A stretch of 17,912 nt of DNA from an uncultured Rikenella sp. (GCA_910577885.1 CAJTNK010000027.1:3611-21522), one strand, 5' to 3'. Numbered from the stretch's first letter, positions 1-7,811 are shown. Numbers and translations are program-made. The notes: generated by a model not told the origin, from the sequence alone.

Positions 1-24
1 CAAAGACTGTTTTCTCGCCCGAAT

Positions 25-76
25 GGCCAATGCCGAGTGCCGGGAGGCACCGCCCGCCCGGCGTAAGGGCAGTTCC
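25..76. repeat. Degenerate direct repeat, copy A
   Basis: This segment aligns with 193-238. Both run GGCCAAT, then AGTGCCGG.AGGC.CCGCCCG, then CGTA.GGGCAGTTCC. Copy A carries about five extra bases in the middle and has a few substitutions. Each copy is followed by a long hairpin (118-158 or 304-348), so the repeat looks like the left part of a larger duplicated unit. Confidence 0.65.
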
Positions 77-117
77 AGCTCGTCGGGATAGCTCGACCGC
101 GCGCGACTGCTGGAGTA

Positions 118-158
118 GGAAATCGATCAAACAACCGAGAGTTGTTTGGTCGATTTCC
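118..158. repeat. Long hairpin 1 (18-bp stem, 5-nt loop)
   Basis: The left arm 118-135 (GGAAATCGATCAAACAAC) pairs with 141-158 (GTTGTTTGGTCGATTTCC) around the loop CGAGA. The only non-Watson-Crick position is one G-T pair. It is followed by GCGCGCGGA. No T-run follows on the plus strand, so it is not an obvious terminator. The same design recurs at 304-348 with different but still complementary inner arms. Confidence 0.75.
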
Positions 159-192
159 GCCAGCGCGCGGACCATGCAGGTTGCAACCGGCG

Positions 193-238
193 GGCCAATA
201 CCAAGTGCCGGAAGGCGCCGCCCGCGTAGGGCAGTTCC
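193..238. repeat. Degenerate direct repeat, copy B
   Basis: This is the second copy of the segment at 25-76, offset by 168 bp. It is shorter by a small internal deletion and shares the ends GGCCAAT and GGGCAGTTCC. It sits upstream of the second hairpin (304-348). Confidence 0.65.
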
Positions 239-269
239 CTCCTGTTGCCGAGCCAACTCCAGCTTTCGA

Positions 270-283
270 GTGCCGAGCGGCAC
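270..283. repeat. GTGCCG-AG-CGGCAC palindrome
   Basis: This is a perfect 6-bp inverted repeat around a 2-nt centre. A second perfect copy in the opposite orientation lies at 489-502, a degraded copy at 602-615 (AGTGCCGAGCGGCCCC context), and another at 812-825 (GTGCCGCTGGACAC). The flanks CCAACTCCAG and CGAGTGCC are shared between 264-284 and 584-612, so the repeat is longer than the palindrome alone. It resembles a repetitive extragenic palindrome. Confidence 0.6.
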
Positions 284-303
284 CCGCGCGCCGCGCCTAA
301 AGT

Positions 304-348
304 GCGAAATCGTTCAAACGCAGGGTACGCGTTTGAACAAGATTTCGC
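304..348. repeat. Long hairpin 2 (17-bp stem with internal bulge)
   Basis: Left arm 304-321 has GCGAAATC, one G, then TTCAAACGC. Right arm 329-348 has GCGTTTGAA, then CAA, then GATTTCGC. The arms pair as 9 plus 8 bp around a small asymmetric internal loop. The left arm resembles that of hairpin 1 (GAAATCG, then TCAAAC), while the inner pairs differ compensatorily. It is followed by GCGCGCGGA, as is hairpin 1. Confidence 0.75.
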
Positions 349-441
349 TGGCGCGCGGATAAAGACCGTTGGCGGAGCAGGATAGCGACGGAAGTGGTTT
401 TCGAGGGGCCGGGCGGGAATTGGGCAGTCAGTTGGGAAACT

Positions 442-458
442 GCGGCCCTGTGGGCCGC
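442..458. repeat. GC-rich 7-bp hairpin
   Basis: GCGGCCC (442-448), loop TGT, GGGCCGC (452-458) form a perfect stem. It lies between the long hairpins and the inverted palindrome at 489. No T-tract follows, so I cannot assign it a terminator role. Confidence 0.45.
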
Positions 459-488
459 GCGAGCCTCCGCCACCCCCTGCGGCGCGAG

Positions 489-502
489 GTGCCGCTCGGC
501 AC
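489..502. repeat. GTGCCG-CT-CGGCAC palindrome, inverted copy
   Basis: This is the reverse complement of the element at 270-283, including the adjacent CTCGA flank (503-507). Finding both orientations in one intergenic stretch fits a BIME/REP-like arrangement. Confidence 0.55.
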
Positions 503-877
503 TCGAGGGCTGGGCTTTTCTTTGCAAAGCTTCCGCTGGCGGCGACTCGCAAGGGGGTAAGTGCGACCAGCGGGCTTTGCCAACCCAACTCCAGGCTTCA
601 AGTGCCGAGCGGCCCCGGCCCCAGGCTACCGCGACGCAGGAAATTACAGTGGCTTTGGGGCACTGCGTGGCGTCGGCGGCAGTGGGTACTGCTGGTCGTC
701 ATCGAGTCCTACGGAGAATGGCAATGCCCGCAACCTGGGTTTCTACTACTTTCTCGCCCGGCAGGCCTGTAAAACGCCCTGTGGGCGCAGTTGCGGGGTC
801 TTCAGGAAGAGGTGCCGCTGGACACTCCGAAAAATGAATGAATACAAACTAACCCAAACCGTTCATAGTAAAAACAA

Positions 878-2842
878 ATGAAACAGAGAATAAAACGACT
901 CGGGACCCTGCTGTTGTGCAGCGGCCTGTTGGGCACAGCGGTTCCGGACGGACAAGCCGCTCCGGTCACCCAGCCCCGTCCCGACCTGTTACAGAAAACC
1001 GCCGAGAGGCTCGACATGGATTCGTTGTGTCGGGAGACCTATCGACCCTATCCGGGCTATGCCGACCGCACGTTCTGGCAGTCGCTGCCGGAGGAGGTCA
1101 AACGGCAGGCCGTGGCACTGTCCGAAGCGCGCTTGGATTACGTCTGGCGGAGCGTCACCGTCACCTCGTACCTCGATTTTGCCCGCCAGGGAATCCGGGT
1201 GCCCAACGACCGCCATATCGGCGAGCGCTATTCGGCACTGGCCGACCTGATGCTCGGCGAGCTGGTCGAAGGCCAGGGACGTTTTTTGGACCAGATCGCC
1301 GACGGCGTGTGGTCGCTCTGCGAGCAGAGCACCTGGGTGGCGACGGCCCACATCTACTGGCAGTTGAGCGGCACCGCCGTGCCGGACATCGACCACCGCA
1401 CGATCGACCTCAGCGGCGGGATGACTGCCAATACGCTGGCCTGGGCCTACTACTTTTTCAAAGAGCCGCTGGGCAAGCTCTCGCCGACCATTCCCCAGCG
1501 GCTGCGGGCCGAACTGAACCGCCATACGCTGGACGTCTACCTCGACCGCAACGACATGTTCTGGCTCGGTTTCCGCGAGGGGGCGCAGGTCAACAACTGG
1601 AACCCGTGGTGTAACTTCAACGTCCTGACCACCGCCCTGTTGGTCGAAGAAGATCCGGCGAGGCGGGCGGCGATCGTTCGGAAAACCATGCGGTCGGTCG
1701 ACCAGTTCATCAACTTCTTCAAACCCGACGGCGGGTGCGAAGAGGGACCCTCCTACTGGGGCCATGCGGCGGGGATGCTGAACAACTACCTGGAGGTCCT
1801 GAAAGGGTATTCGCACGGCCGCATCGACCTCTTCGGCGAACAGCGGGTCAAAAACATCGGCCTCTATATCGCCAATGCCCATATCGACAGCCTCTACTTC
1901 GTGAACTTCGCCGACGCCGAAGCCAAGGCATCGCCCGGCGCATCGACCGTTTTCCGTTACGGACGGAACATCGCCGACAGCACCATGATGCGTTTCGGTT
2001 CGTACCTCGGGGCACTGACCGGATTTACCGACAGCCCGCTCAGCGGCACGATGGACAATCGACTCAAGACCGCATTCGTTTATAACGACATGCAAAAGGC
2101 CCGTCCCGCGGCACCGCTCTACCGGTCGGTGTGGATGGACGGCATCGAAGTAGCCGTGGCTCGAACCCGAGGCGGTTCGGCCCAAGGATTGACGCTGGCG
2201 GCCAAGGGCGGTTACAACGCCGAGAGCCACAACCACAACGACGTCGGGAGCTTCCTGCTCTACGTGGACGGCCATCCGATGATGGTAGACGCCGGGGTGG
2301 GGACCTACACGGCGGCCACTTTCGACCACCGTCGCTACACGATTTGGATGATGCAGTCCGAGTACCACAACCTGCCGGTGGTCAACGGATACGGTCAACA
2401 GGCCGGCGGCAAGTACCGGTCGCGGAACGTGCGCCACGCGGACAACGGTCGCGTGATGTCGTTCTCGCTGGACCTGGCGGGGGCTTATCCGGCAGAGGCG
2501 GCGTGCCGCAGCTGGACACGCGGCTACCGGTTCGACCGGCAGCGGAACACCGTGACGCTCACCGATACGTACGACCTCTCGGAGGTGAAAGGGTCGGTGG
2601 AGCTGAACTTCCTGACCTGCGGGACGGTACGCCTGGGCCCGGTCATCGAAATCACGGCGGGCGACCGGACGTTGCGAATGACCCCGGCCGAGGCTTCGAA
2701 ATACGAGATAACGACCGAGACGGTGGAGCTGACCGACCCGCGGCTTTCGAAGATTTGGGGCGAGAAATTGACGCGCATTACGCTGAAAGTCAAGCAGCCC
2801 AAAGCAAAGGATACGCTCCGCATCACCTTTTCACAACAATAG
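878..2842 (+). CDS. Heparinase II/III-family exported protein (putative polysaccharide lyase)
   Basis: This is a 654-aa protein with a signal peptide of about 28 residues (basic start MKQRIKR, hydrophobic core, alanine-rich end). It has the layout of heparinase II/III lyases: an alpha/alpha-toroid N-terminal part to about residue 400, then a beta-rich C-terminal domain. The C-terminal domain opens with the family signature around residues 448-458, including H451-N-H-N-D455, followed by VDAGVGTY and a YHNLPVVNG stretch. In the toroid, NNWNPWCNFN (239-248) and SYWGH (292-296) are candidate catalytic or substrate-binding segments. Family members cleave uronic-acid polysaccharides such as heparin, heparan sulfate or alginate by beta-elimination in the periplasm. 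It is the first gene of a three-gene operon; the next begins 12 bp downstream. The GH89 neighbour makes a heparan-sulfate-like substrate plausible, but the exact substrate cannot be read from sequence. The start fits the signal peptide. Confidence 0.88.
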   Translation: MKQRIKRLGTLLLCSGLLGTAVPDGQAAPVTQPRPDLLQKTAERLDMDSLCRETYRPYPGYADRTFWQSLPEEVKRQAVALSEARLDYVWRSVTVTSYLDFARQGIRVPNDRHIGERYSALADLMLGELVEGQGRFLDQIADGVWSLCEQSTWVATAHIYWQLSGTAVPDIDHRTIDLSGGMTANTLAWAYYFFKEPLGKLSPTIPQRLRAELNRHTLDVYLDRNDMFWLGFREGAQVNNWNPWCNFNVLTTALLVEEDPARRAAIVRKTMRSVDQFINFFKPDGGCEEGPSYWGHAAGMLNNYLEVLKGYSHGRIDLFGEQRVKNIGLYIANAHIDSLYFVNFADAEAKASPGASTVFRYGRNIADSTMMRFGSYLGALTGFTDSPLSGTMDNRLKTAFVYNDMQKARPAAPLYRSVWMDGIEVAVARTRGGSAQGLTLAAKGGYNAESHNHNDVGSFLLYVDGHPMMVDAGVGTYTAATFDHRRYTIWMMQSEYHNLPVVNGYGQQAGGKYRSRNVRHADNGRVMSFSLDLAGAYPAEAACRSWTRGYRFDRQRNTVTLTDTYDLSEVKGSVELNFLTCGTVRLGPVIEITAGDRTLRMTPAEASKYEITTETVELTDPRLSKIWGEKLTRITLKVKQPKAKDTLRITFSQQ

Positions 2843-2854
2843 GCTCGAACCGCG

Positions 2855-5107
2855 ATGATACGGATGAAAAAGCTGTGGATCTTATTGTCGTTCAGCCTAC
2901 TGAGCTGCACCGCCGTTTCGGCGGCCAACGACAAGACGAACGACAAGGCGGCTTTGAAGGCGGCGCGGGCGTTGATCGGCCGCGTCACACCGGGCTATGA
3001 GCAGCAATACGTACTGGAGAGGATCCCGGCCGACCCGGCTACCGGAGAAGACGTCTTCGAGATCGATTCCGATAAGAAGGGGAAAGTGGTTTTGCGGGGA
3101 AATAATCCGGTGGCACTGGCTTCGGCTTTCCACTGGTACTTAAAATACACCTGCGGAGCACAACTCTCCTGGTTCGGCGACCAGCTGAACCTGCCCGAGC
3201 GGCTGCCACGGCCCGCCCGGAAAGAGCGACGGACGATCGGCGGACGATACCGGGCCTATTTCAACTACTGCACCCTGTCGTACACCGCGCCGTGGTGGGA
3301 CTGGGAGCGGTGGCAACGCGAAATCGACTTCATGGCGATGAACGGCATCAACCTACCGTTGCAACCGATCGGGCTGGAGGCCGTGTGGTACGAGACTTTG
3401 TTGCGAATGGGCTTTACAGACCTCGAGGCACGGACTTTCCTGGTCGGACCGGCCCACCAGGCCTGGCAGTGGATGCCCAACATCGAACGGTTCGGCGGAC
3501 CGCTCCCGAAGAGCTGGATCGAAAGTCATACGAAGCTGGCACGGCAGATTTTCGAGCGGGAGCTGGAGCTGGGGATGCACCCCATCCAACAGGGTTTTAC
3601 GGGCTACGTGCCGAAACAGCTGGCCGAGAAATATCCGACGGCCCGCATCGCGCAACAACCCGAGTGGTACGGCTTCGAGGGTGTTTCGCAGCTCGATCCG
3701 CTGGATCCGCTCTTCGATCGCATGGGACACCTCTTCATGCGGATGCAGGATTCGCTGTTCGGCTCGCACGGTATTTATGCCGCCGACCCGTTTCACGAGA
3801 GTGCGCCGCCGATCGCCGGACGCGAGTACCTGGAGGCCGTGGGACGCCGGATCAGCACGCTGATCGACGATTTCGACCCGACCGGGATCGTGGCCATGCA
3901 GGCCTGGAGCATCCGCGAACCGATCGTCCGTCAGTTTCCGAAAGAGCGGCTGGTGGTGTTGGACCTGAACGGTTCGACCTATCCGGGGAAGGAGAATTTC
4001 TGGGGGTATCCGTTCGTGGCGGGCAACCTGCACAACTTCGGCGGACGGATCAACCTGCACGGCGACCTGCCGCTGGTGGCCTCGAACCAGTACCGGACGG
4101 CACGGCTGCGGGCCGCGAATGCGGTCGGTTCGGGGCTCTTCATGGAGTCGATCGTCCAGAATCCGGTCTACTATGCCCTGGCTTTCGAGATGCCGATGCA
4201 CCGCGATTCGATCGACGCGGCCGAGTGGCTCGACGCTTACACCACGCGTGCTTACGGAGCGGAGTCCGAAGCGGCCAAACGGGCTTGGCGGATTCTGTCG
4301 GCCGGGCCTTACGGGCCGGGGACCAACGGCGTGGAGAGCAGTTCGATCATCGCGGCGCGGCCGGCCATCGACGTCAAGAAATCGGGACCCAACGCCGGGT
4401 TCCGGATTCCGTACGACCCGAAATCCTTGTACGAAGCCGAACGACTCCTGCTGCAAGACTCCGCGCGACTGGGCGGCTCGTCGCTCTACCGGTTCGACGT
4501 GGTGGACCTCCAACGGCAAATCATGTCCAACCTCGGACAGGAGATCCACCGGACGGCTGCGGCGGCTTATAAAACAGGCGATAAAGCTGCCTTTAAGAAG
4601 CATAGCGAGCGTTTCCTTGAATTGTTATTGGATGTCGACACGCTGTTGGCGAGCCGCACGGAGTGGAATTTCGACCGCTGGGTAAGCGACGCGCGACACT
4701 GGGGAACGACCGCCGAGGAACAAGAGCTGCTGGAGCGCGACGCCACGGCGCTCGTCACCTACTGGGGCTTCACGCCGGGCTACACGTGCCAGCAGTTCGA
4801 CTACTCGTGGCGCGAGTGGGCGGGACTCATCCGGCGGTACTACTACGGCCGGTGGAAACAGTTCTACGAGATGCTCGAAGCCTCACTGGAGTCCGGTGTG
4901 CCCTACTCCGAGGCCGGAACGAAGATGAGCCACGGCCGGGAGGCTTTCCGAGGGAACGCGTTCTATGATAAACTGGCGGATTGGGAGATCGCCTTCGTGG
5001 CGACGCCCAAAACGGACATCGACCCGACGCCGCGCGGAGACGAGATCGAGCTGGCACAGCGGATGTTCGACAAGTATACTCACTTAGCCAAAGAATACTA
5101 CCGATGA
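2855..5107 (+). CDS. Alpha-N-acetylglucosaminidase, glycoside hydrolase family 89
   Basis: This 750-aa protein matches NAGLU/GH89 enzymes along its whole length: an N-terminal small domain, a TIM barrel starting near the YTAPWWDWERW stretch, and an all-alpha C-terminal domain. NAGLU removes terminal alpha-linked GlcNAc, from heparan sulfate in animals and from alpha-GlcNAc-capped glycans in gut bacteria. Two conserved glutamates fit the catalytic pair: E315 in DPFHESAPP (acid/base) and E431 in FMESIVQNPV (nucleophile). They are 116 residues apart, similar to the spacing in human NAGLU. The MNGINLPLQ segment is also typical. The N-terminus is a signal sequence; a cysteine in SLLSC could make it a lipoprotein, but cleavage at VSA is equally possible. 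A second ATG at 2864 (MKKLW) would also give a good signal peptide. It lies between the lyase-like gene (12-bp gap) and the DUF2264 gene (ATGA overlap), so the three are almost certainly co-transcribed and translationally coupled. Confidence 0.93.
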   Translation: MIRMKKLWILLSFSLLSCTAVSAANDKTNDKAALKAARALIGRVTPGYEQQYVLERIPADPATGEDVFEIDSDKKGKVVLRGNNPVALASAFHWYLKYTCGAQLSWFGDQLNLPERLPRPARKERRTIGGRYRAYFNYCTLSYTAPWWDWERWQREIDFMAMNGINLPLQPIGLEAVWYETLLRMGFTDLEARTFLVGPAHQAWQWMPNIERFGGPLPKSWIESHTKLARQIFERELELGMHPIQQGFTGYVPKQLAEKYPTARIAQQPEWYGFEGVSQLDPLDPLFDRMGHLFMRMQDSLFGSHGIYAADPFHESAPPIAGREYLEAVGRRISTLIDDFDPTGIVAMQAWSIREPIVRQFPKERLVVLDLNGSTYPGKENFWGYPFVAGNLHNFGGRINLHGDLPLVASNQYRTARLRAANAVGSGLFMESIVQNPVYYALAFEMPMHRDSIDAAEWLDAYTTRAYGAESEAAKRAWRILSAGPYGPGTNGVESSSIIAARPAIDVKKSGPNAGFRIPYDPKSLYEAERLLLQDSARLGGSSLYRFDVVDLQRQIMSNLGQEIHRTAAAAYKTGDKAAFKKHSERFLELLLDVDTLLASRTEWNFDRWVSDARHWGTTAEEQELLERDATALVTYWGFTPGYTCQQFDYSWREWAGLIRRYYYGRWKQFYEMLEASLESGVPYSEAGTKMSHGREAFRGNAFYDKLADWEIAFVATPKTDIDPTPRGDEIELAQRMFDKYTHLAKEYYR

Positions 5108-6348
5108 AACGTTTTCTGATCGCCGCACTGGCTGCGGCATTTATGGTTCCGGGGGCGGAGGCCGCCCGGAAAAAAGAGGCCGAAAAGCCGAAAACGGACC
5201 GCGAGGTTTGGGCCGAGACGGCTTACCGGATCGTGCATCCGGTTTTGTCGAACCTGGCGGCCGGGACGCTGCACCGGGAGATGCCGGTCGAACAGCGCGG
5301 CCCGTCGCACCCGGAGTACGGGGCATACGGCGACCGGACGAAGTATGCCTATCTGGAGGCTCTGGGACGGACCCTCTGCGGCATTGCGCCGTGGCTGGAG
5401 CTGCCGGTGGATACGACGACCCGCGAGGGGCGCATGCGCCGAGAACTGCTCGACCTCTCCATCCGGGGACTGCGCAATGCGATGGACACGACCTCGGCGG
5501 ACTACATCAGTTTCGCCGTGGGGTATCAGGCGTTGGTCGATGCGGCCCACTTGGCCCAAGGGCTGATGCGTGCACCGCGGAACCTGTGGGGCGGTCTGGA
5601 CCGTGCCACGCAGAAGCGGATCGTCTATGAAATGAAGCAGACCCGCAAGGTACGGCCCAACGTGAGCAACTGGCTGATGTTCTCGGCACAGGTCGAGGCG
5701 TTTCTGCGCTCGGTGGGCGAGGAGTACGACCAGGTTCGGGTGGACTATCCGGTGCGGCAGATGAACGCCTGGTACAAGGGGGACGGCGTCTACGGCGACG
5801 GCGAGCCGTTCCATTGGGACTACTACAACAGTTTCGTGATCCAACCGATGCTGATCGACGTGCTGAGCGTCATGGGCGACGGTTTTCCGGGGCTCCGCGA
5901 ACGGGTCCTGCGGCGGGCCGCACGGTATGCGGAGGTGACCGAACGGATGATCTCGCCCGAGGGGACCATCCCGCCGCTGGGCCGTTCGTTGCAGTACCGG
6001 ACGGCGGCGCTTCAGGTGCTCTCGCAGATGGCCCTGCTCGACCGGCTGCCGCAGAACCTCTCGAAAGGACAGGTACGGGCGGCGATGACGGCCGTCATCC
6101 GACGTTTCTTCGACCAGCCGGGGACGTTCGACGACGCGGGATGGCTCCGGATCGGTTTCTGCGGCGCACAACCGGAGATCGGCGAGGCATATACTTGTAC
6201 GGGGAGCCTCTATCTCTGCACCACGGGGTTCCTGGCCCTGGGGTTGCCGGCCGACGACCCGTTCTGGACCGATCCGGCCGAACCGTGGACCTCGCAACGG
6301 GCCTGGAGCGGCGACCGATTCCCGCAAGACCACTCGATAGGAGACTGA
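5104..6348 (+). CDS. Exported DUF2264-family protein
   Basis: This is a 414-aa protein with a clear signal peptide (residues 1-20, MKRFLIAALAAAF, ending AEA). The rest is a single helical domain of the DUF2264 type, expected to be an (alpha/alpha)-barrel like many glycan lyases and hydrolases. Conserved-looking blocks are KGDGVYGDGEPFHWDYYNSF (225-244), rich in Asp, Glu, His and Tyr and likely lining the active site, GRSLQYR (293-299), and a C-terminal block beginning GFCGAQPEIGEAYT. Its start codon overlaps the stop of the GH89 gene (ATGA at 5104-5107). Export and coupling argue that it acts on the same glycan in the periplasm, perhaps removing or opening a residue left by the other two enzymes. 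I know of no firmly assigned reaction for the family, so substrate and chemistry remain open. It is the last gene of the operon; a stable hairpin lies 27 bp downstream. Confidence 0.85.
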   Translation: MKRFLIAALAAAFMVPGAEAARKKEAEKPKTDREVWAETAYRIVHPVLSNLAAGTLHREMPVEQRGPSHPEYGAYGDRTKYAYLEALGRTLCGIAPWLELPVDTTTREGRMRRELLDLSIRGLRNAMDTTSADYISFAVGYQALVDAAHLAQGLMRAPRNLWGGLDRATQKRIVYEMKQTRKVRPNVSNWLMFSAQVEAFLRSVGEEYDQVRVDYPVRQMNAWYKGDGVYGDGEPFHWDYYNSFVIQPMLIDVLSVMGDGFPGLRERVLRRAARYAEVTERMISPEGTIPPLGRSLQYRTAALQVLSQMALLDRLPQNLSKGQVRAAMTAVIRRFFDQPGTFDDAGWLRIGFCGAQPEIGEAYTCTGSLYLCTTGFLALGLPADDPFWTDPAEPWTSQRAWSGDRFPQDHSIGD

Positions 6349-6374
6349 AAACAGTACAAGCCTTTCTTTACAGC

Positions 6375-6411
6375 TCGGGCACCCTCTTTCTCAGTTAAAG
6401 AGGGTGCCCGA
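6375..6411. terminator. Hairpin after the glycan operon (possible terminator)
   Basis: TCGGGCACCCTCTTT (6375-6389) pairs perfectly over 15 bp with 6397-6411 around a 7-nt loop. It sits 27 bp after the DUF2264 stop codon and before the next promoter box. No T-run follows on the plus strand, so it may act as an mRNA 3' stabiliser or a weak terminator rather than a classical one. Confidence 0.6.
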
Positions 6412-6493
6412 ACTGCTTCCCCCGGAAAACCGGATCGATGCCAAGCCCGGACGACATTCGGTCGGGAAACGGGTGCCGAACCGGCAAAAATCT

Positions 6494-6501
6494 TATATTT
6501 G
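6494..6501 (+). promoter_or_regulatory. Bacteroidota-type -7 box for the DUF4272 gene
   Basis: TATATTTG matches the TAnnTTTG consensus exactly, 35 bp upstream of the ATG at 6537. A clear TTTG -33 element is not visible at the expected distance. Its position between the operon-end hairpin and the gene supports an independent promoter. Confidence 0.6.
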
Positions 6502-6536
6502 TAGAGCAAAAACCACTTAAAACCCATTTCAACGAT

Positions 6537-7751
6537 ATGGCAAAAAAGAAAAAAGAGCCGGAACAGGTCAGTTTCACGCTCTACTCGATCCAGAAGGATA
6601 CGGGCCAAATCCAGACGGTGATTCAGGAGTGCTTCAAACCGGTCACCAAAAATGTCCAAATCAACGACAACAGCGTGATCCTGACCCTTCAGGACGGCAG
6701 CCCGATGCTGTTCAGCATCAACCTCCGGGACAAAATGGGTCACCATTTCGGGCAGATGATGAACTTCTTCGGCCAGGTACCGGTAACGGAAAATCTGAAT
6801 GAATTACGACAGAGCGTCGTAGAACAGATCTCCCTGTTCCAAAGTCTGATCGGCTGCGTATTCGTGCTCGACGACGAAGAAGAGGAGCGGACCAACTTCC
6901 TGATCGGCGCCATTCACACCGTGGCTGAACGATTGGGAGGTTTGGTACTCTACCCGGACATGAGCCTCCACACGCCGAGCCACAAACTGCTCCTCTCCAC
7001 GCAAGGCGAGAGCGAGCTGACGGAATACCTGCCGATCGCCAATTCCGACCGTCTGGAGGCCGAGCGAGGCGAAGCCGGCGAGGCGGACGAAGCGCGCAAG
7101 GCACGTTCCATCGCCCAACTCAAGAAAAAGGGTATCCCGTTCATCGAACACCTCCCGTGCGAAGTCTATGAAAGCGAGGCGCAGATCCGCACCCCGGAAG
7201 AGACCCTCCACCGGGCCGTGACGCTGTTCAGCCTGGCCTCCTACTCCCAGAAGATGCTGGCCAAGAATGCCGACATCAGCCAAGCCCGCAAAACTTTCGA
7301 GGGGTGGGACGAACAATTCGGCATCCGCGCTTACCTGACCCCCAAAGAACTCGACTACATCAACACCCCGGAACCGGACGAAAACACCTGCTGGCAGTTC
7401 ATCTGGCGGTTCGAGGCGGCCAATCCGCTCTTTTGGGCGCTGGGGCTGGTCGACGAGTTGGTCTACCCCTCTAAATTTGCCGATACGGCGGCCCTCTACG
7501 CACTGCTCGACCATCCGGCCGATATGAAAAGTGTGTTGGCAAAAGCCCAGATGCGGTCCGAAGCCGAAATCATGGATGCGGCCGACCTGAACTTGCGCTA
7601 CGACTGGGCGTGCGTCGACGCACGGATCAAGAACCAGAAAGCTCCGGCGGAGCTCAACAGCGAGATCGTCATGGAGCGTCATCTTGCCCTCGACTGGCTG
7701 ATCGGCTCGAACAACGGCGCCGACTGGGACGACGTTCACCCGCACACCTGA
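6537..7751 (+). CDS. DUF4272 domain-containing protein
   Basis: This is a 404-aa, probably cytoplasmic protein with no signal peptide or membrane segment. The start MAKKKKEPEQ fits the promoter box at 6494-6501. The C-terminal half (from about residue 186, RKARSIAQLKKKGIPF, to the end) has the DUF4272 pattern: a charged opening helix, a hydrophobic first helical block, WQFIWRFEAANPLFWALGL in the middle, and an ending RNQKAPAEL-like helix followed by ERHLALDWL. The N-terminal 180 residues form a separate alpha/beta-looking domain with a long acidic patch (DDEEEE near residue 115). No catalytic residues can be assigned and the function is unknown. DUF4272 proteins are scattered through many bacteria, often as stand-alone genes, and the gene stands alone here too, with its own promoter and a shared terminator with the convergent acetyltransferase. 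Confidence 0.8.
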   Translation: MAKKKKEPEQVSFTLYSIQKDTGQIQTVIQECFKPVTKNVQINDNSVILTLQDGSPMLFSINLRDKMGHHFGQMMNFFGQVPVTENLNELRQSVVEQISLFQSLIGCVFVLDDEEEERTNFLIGAIHTVAERLGGLVLYPDMSLHTPSHKLLLSTQGESELTEYLPIANSDRLEAERGEAGEADEARKARSIAQLKKKGIPFIEHLPCEVYESEAQIRTPEETLHRAVTLFSLASYSQKMLAKNADISQARKTFEGWDEQFGIRAYLTPKELDYINTPEPDENTCWQFIWRFEAANPLFWALGLVDELVYPSKFADTAALYALLDHPADMKSVLAKAQMRSEAEIMDAADLNLRYDWACVDARIKNQKAPAELNSEIVMERHLALDWLIGSNNGADWDDVHPHT

Positions 7752-7773
7752 TTCGGTTTTGAGATCTAACAAG

Positions 7774-7810
7774 AAAAGGATTGGTATTCAGATGAATACC
7801 AACCCTTTTT
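7774..7810. terminator. Bidirectional terminator between convergent genes
   Basis: AAAAGGATTGGTATTC (7774-7789), loop AGAT, then GAATACCAACCCTTTTT (7794-7810) form a stem of about 16 bp with one A/C mismatch. It ends in a T-run on the plus strand and has an A-run at the left base, which becomes a T-run on the minus strand. It lies between the DUF4272 gene stop (7751) and the stop of the convergent acetyltransferase (7812), so it can serve both. Confidence 0.85.
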
Positions 7811-7811
7811 A

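Larger units (their letters stand above)
1..877. other. Repeat- and palindrome-rich non-coding stretch
   Basis: No convincing gene lies here. The open frames in this stretch are arginine/alanine/glycine-rich translations of GC-rich repeats, have no recognisable domain, and run across the hairpins listed separately. The stretch holds two degenerate copies of a roughly 170-bp unit (from 25 and from 193), each ending in a long hairpin followed by the shared motif GCGCGCGGA (163-171 and 351-359). It also holds several copies of a GTGCCG/CGGCAC palindrome. I see no clear TAnnTTTG promoter box in front of the operon that starts at 878. The best partial match is TTTCTTTG near 515-522, which I do not trust. 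Confidence 0.6.

Noticed and set aside
127..588. Open frame of 153 codons on the minus strand in the left non-coding region
   Set aside because: It reads through both long hairpins and the GTGCCG palindromes, has low-complexity Arg/Ala/Gly composition and no domain. Such frames arise by chance in GC-rich repeats.
989..2437. 482-codon open frame on the minus strand
   Set aside because: It is antisense to the heparinase II/III-family gene, whose signal peptide and family motifs are clear. The translation has no recognisable domain.
3353..4603. 416-codon open frame on the minus strand
   Set aside because: It is antisense to the GH89 gene and has Arg/Gly/His-rich shadow composition.
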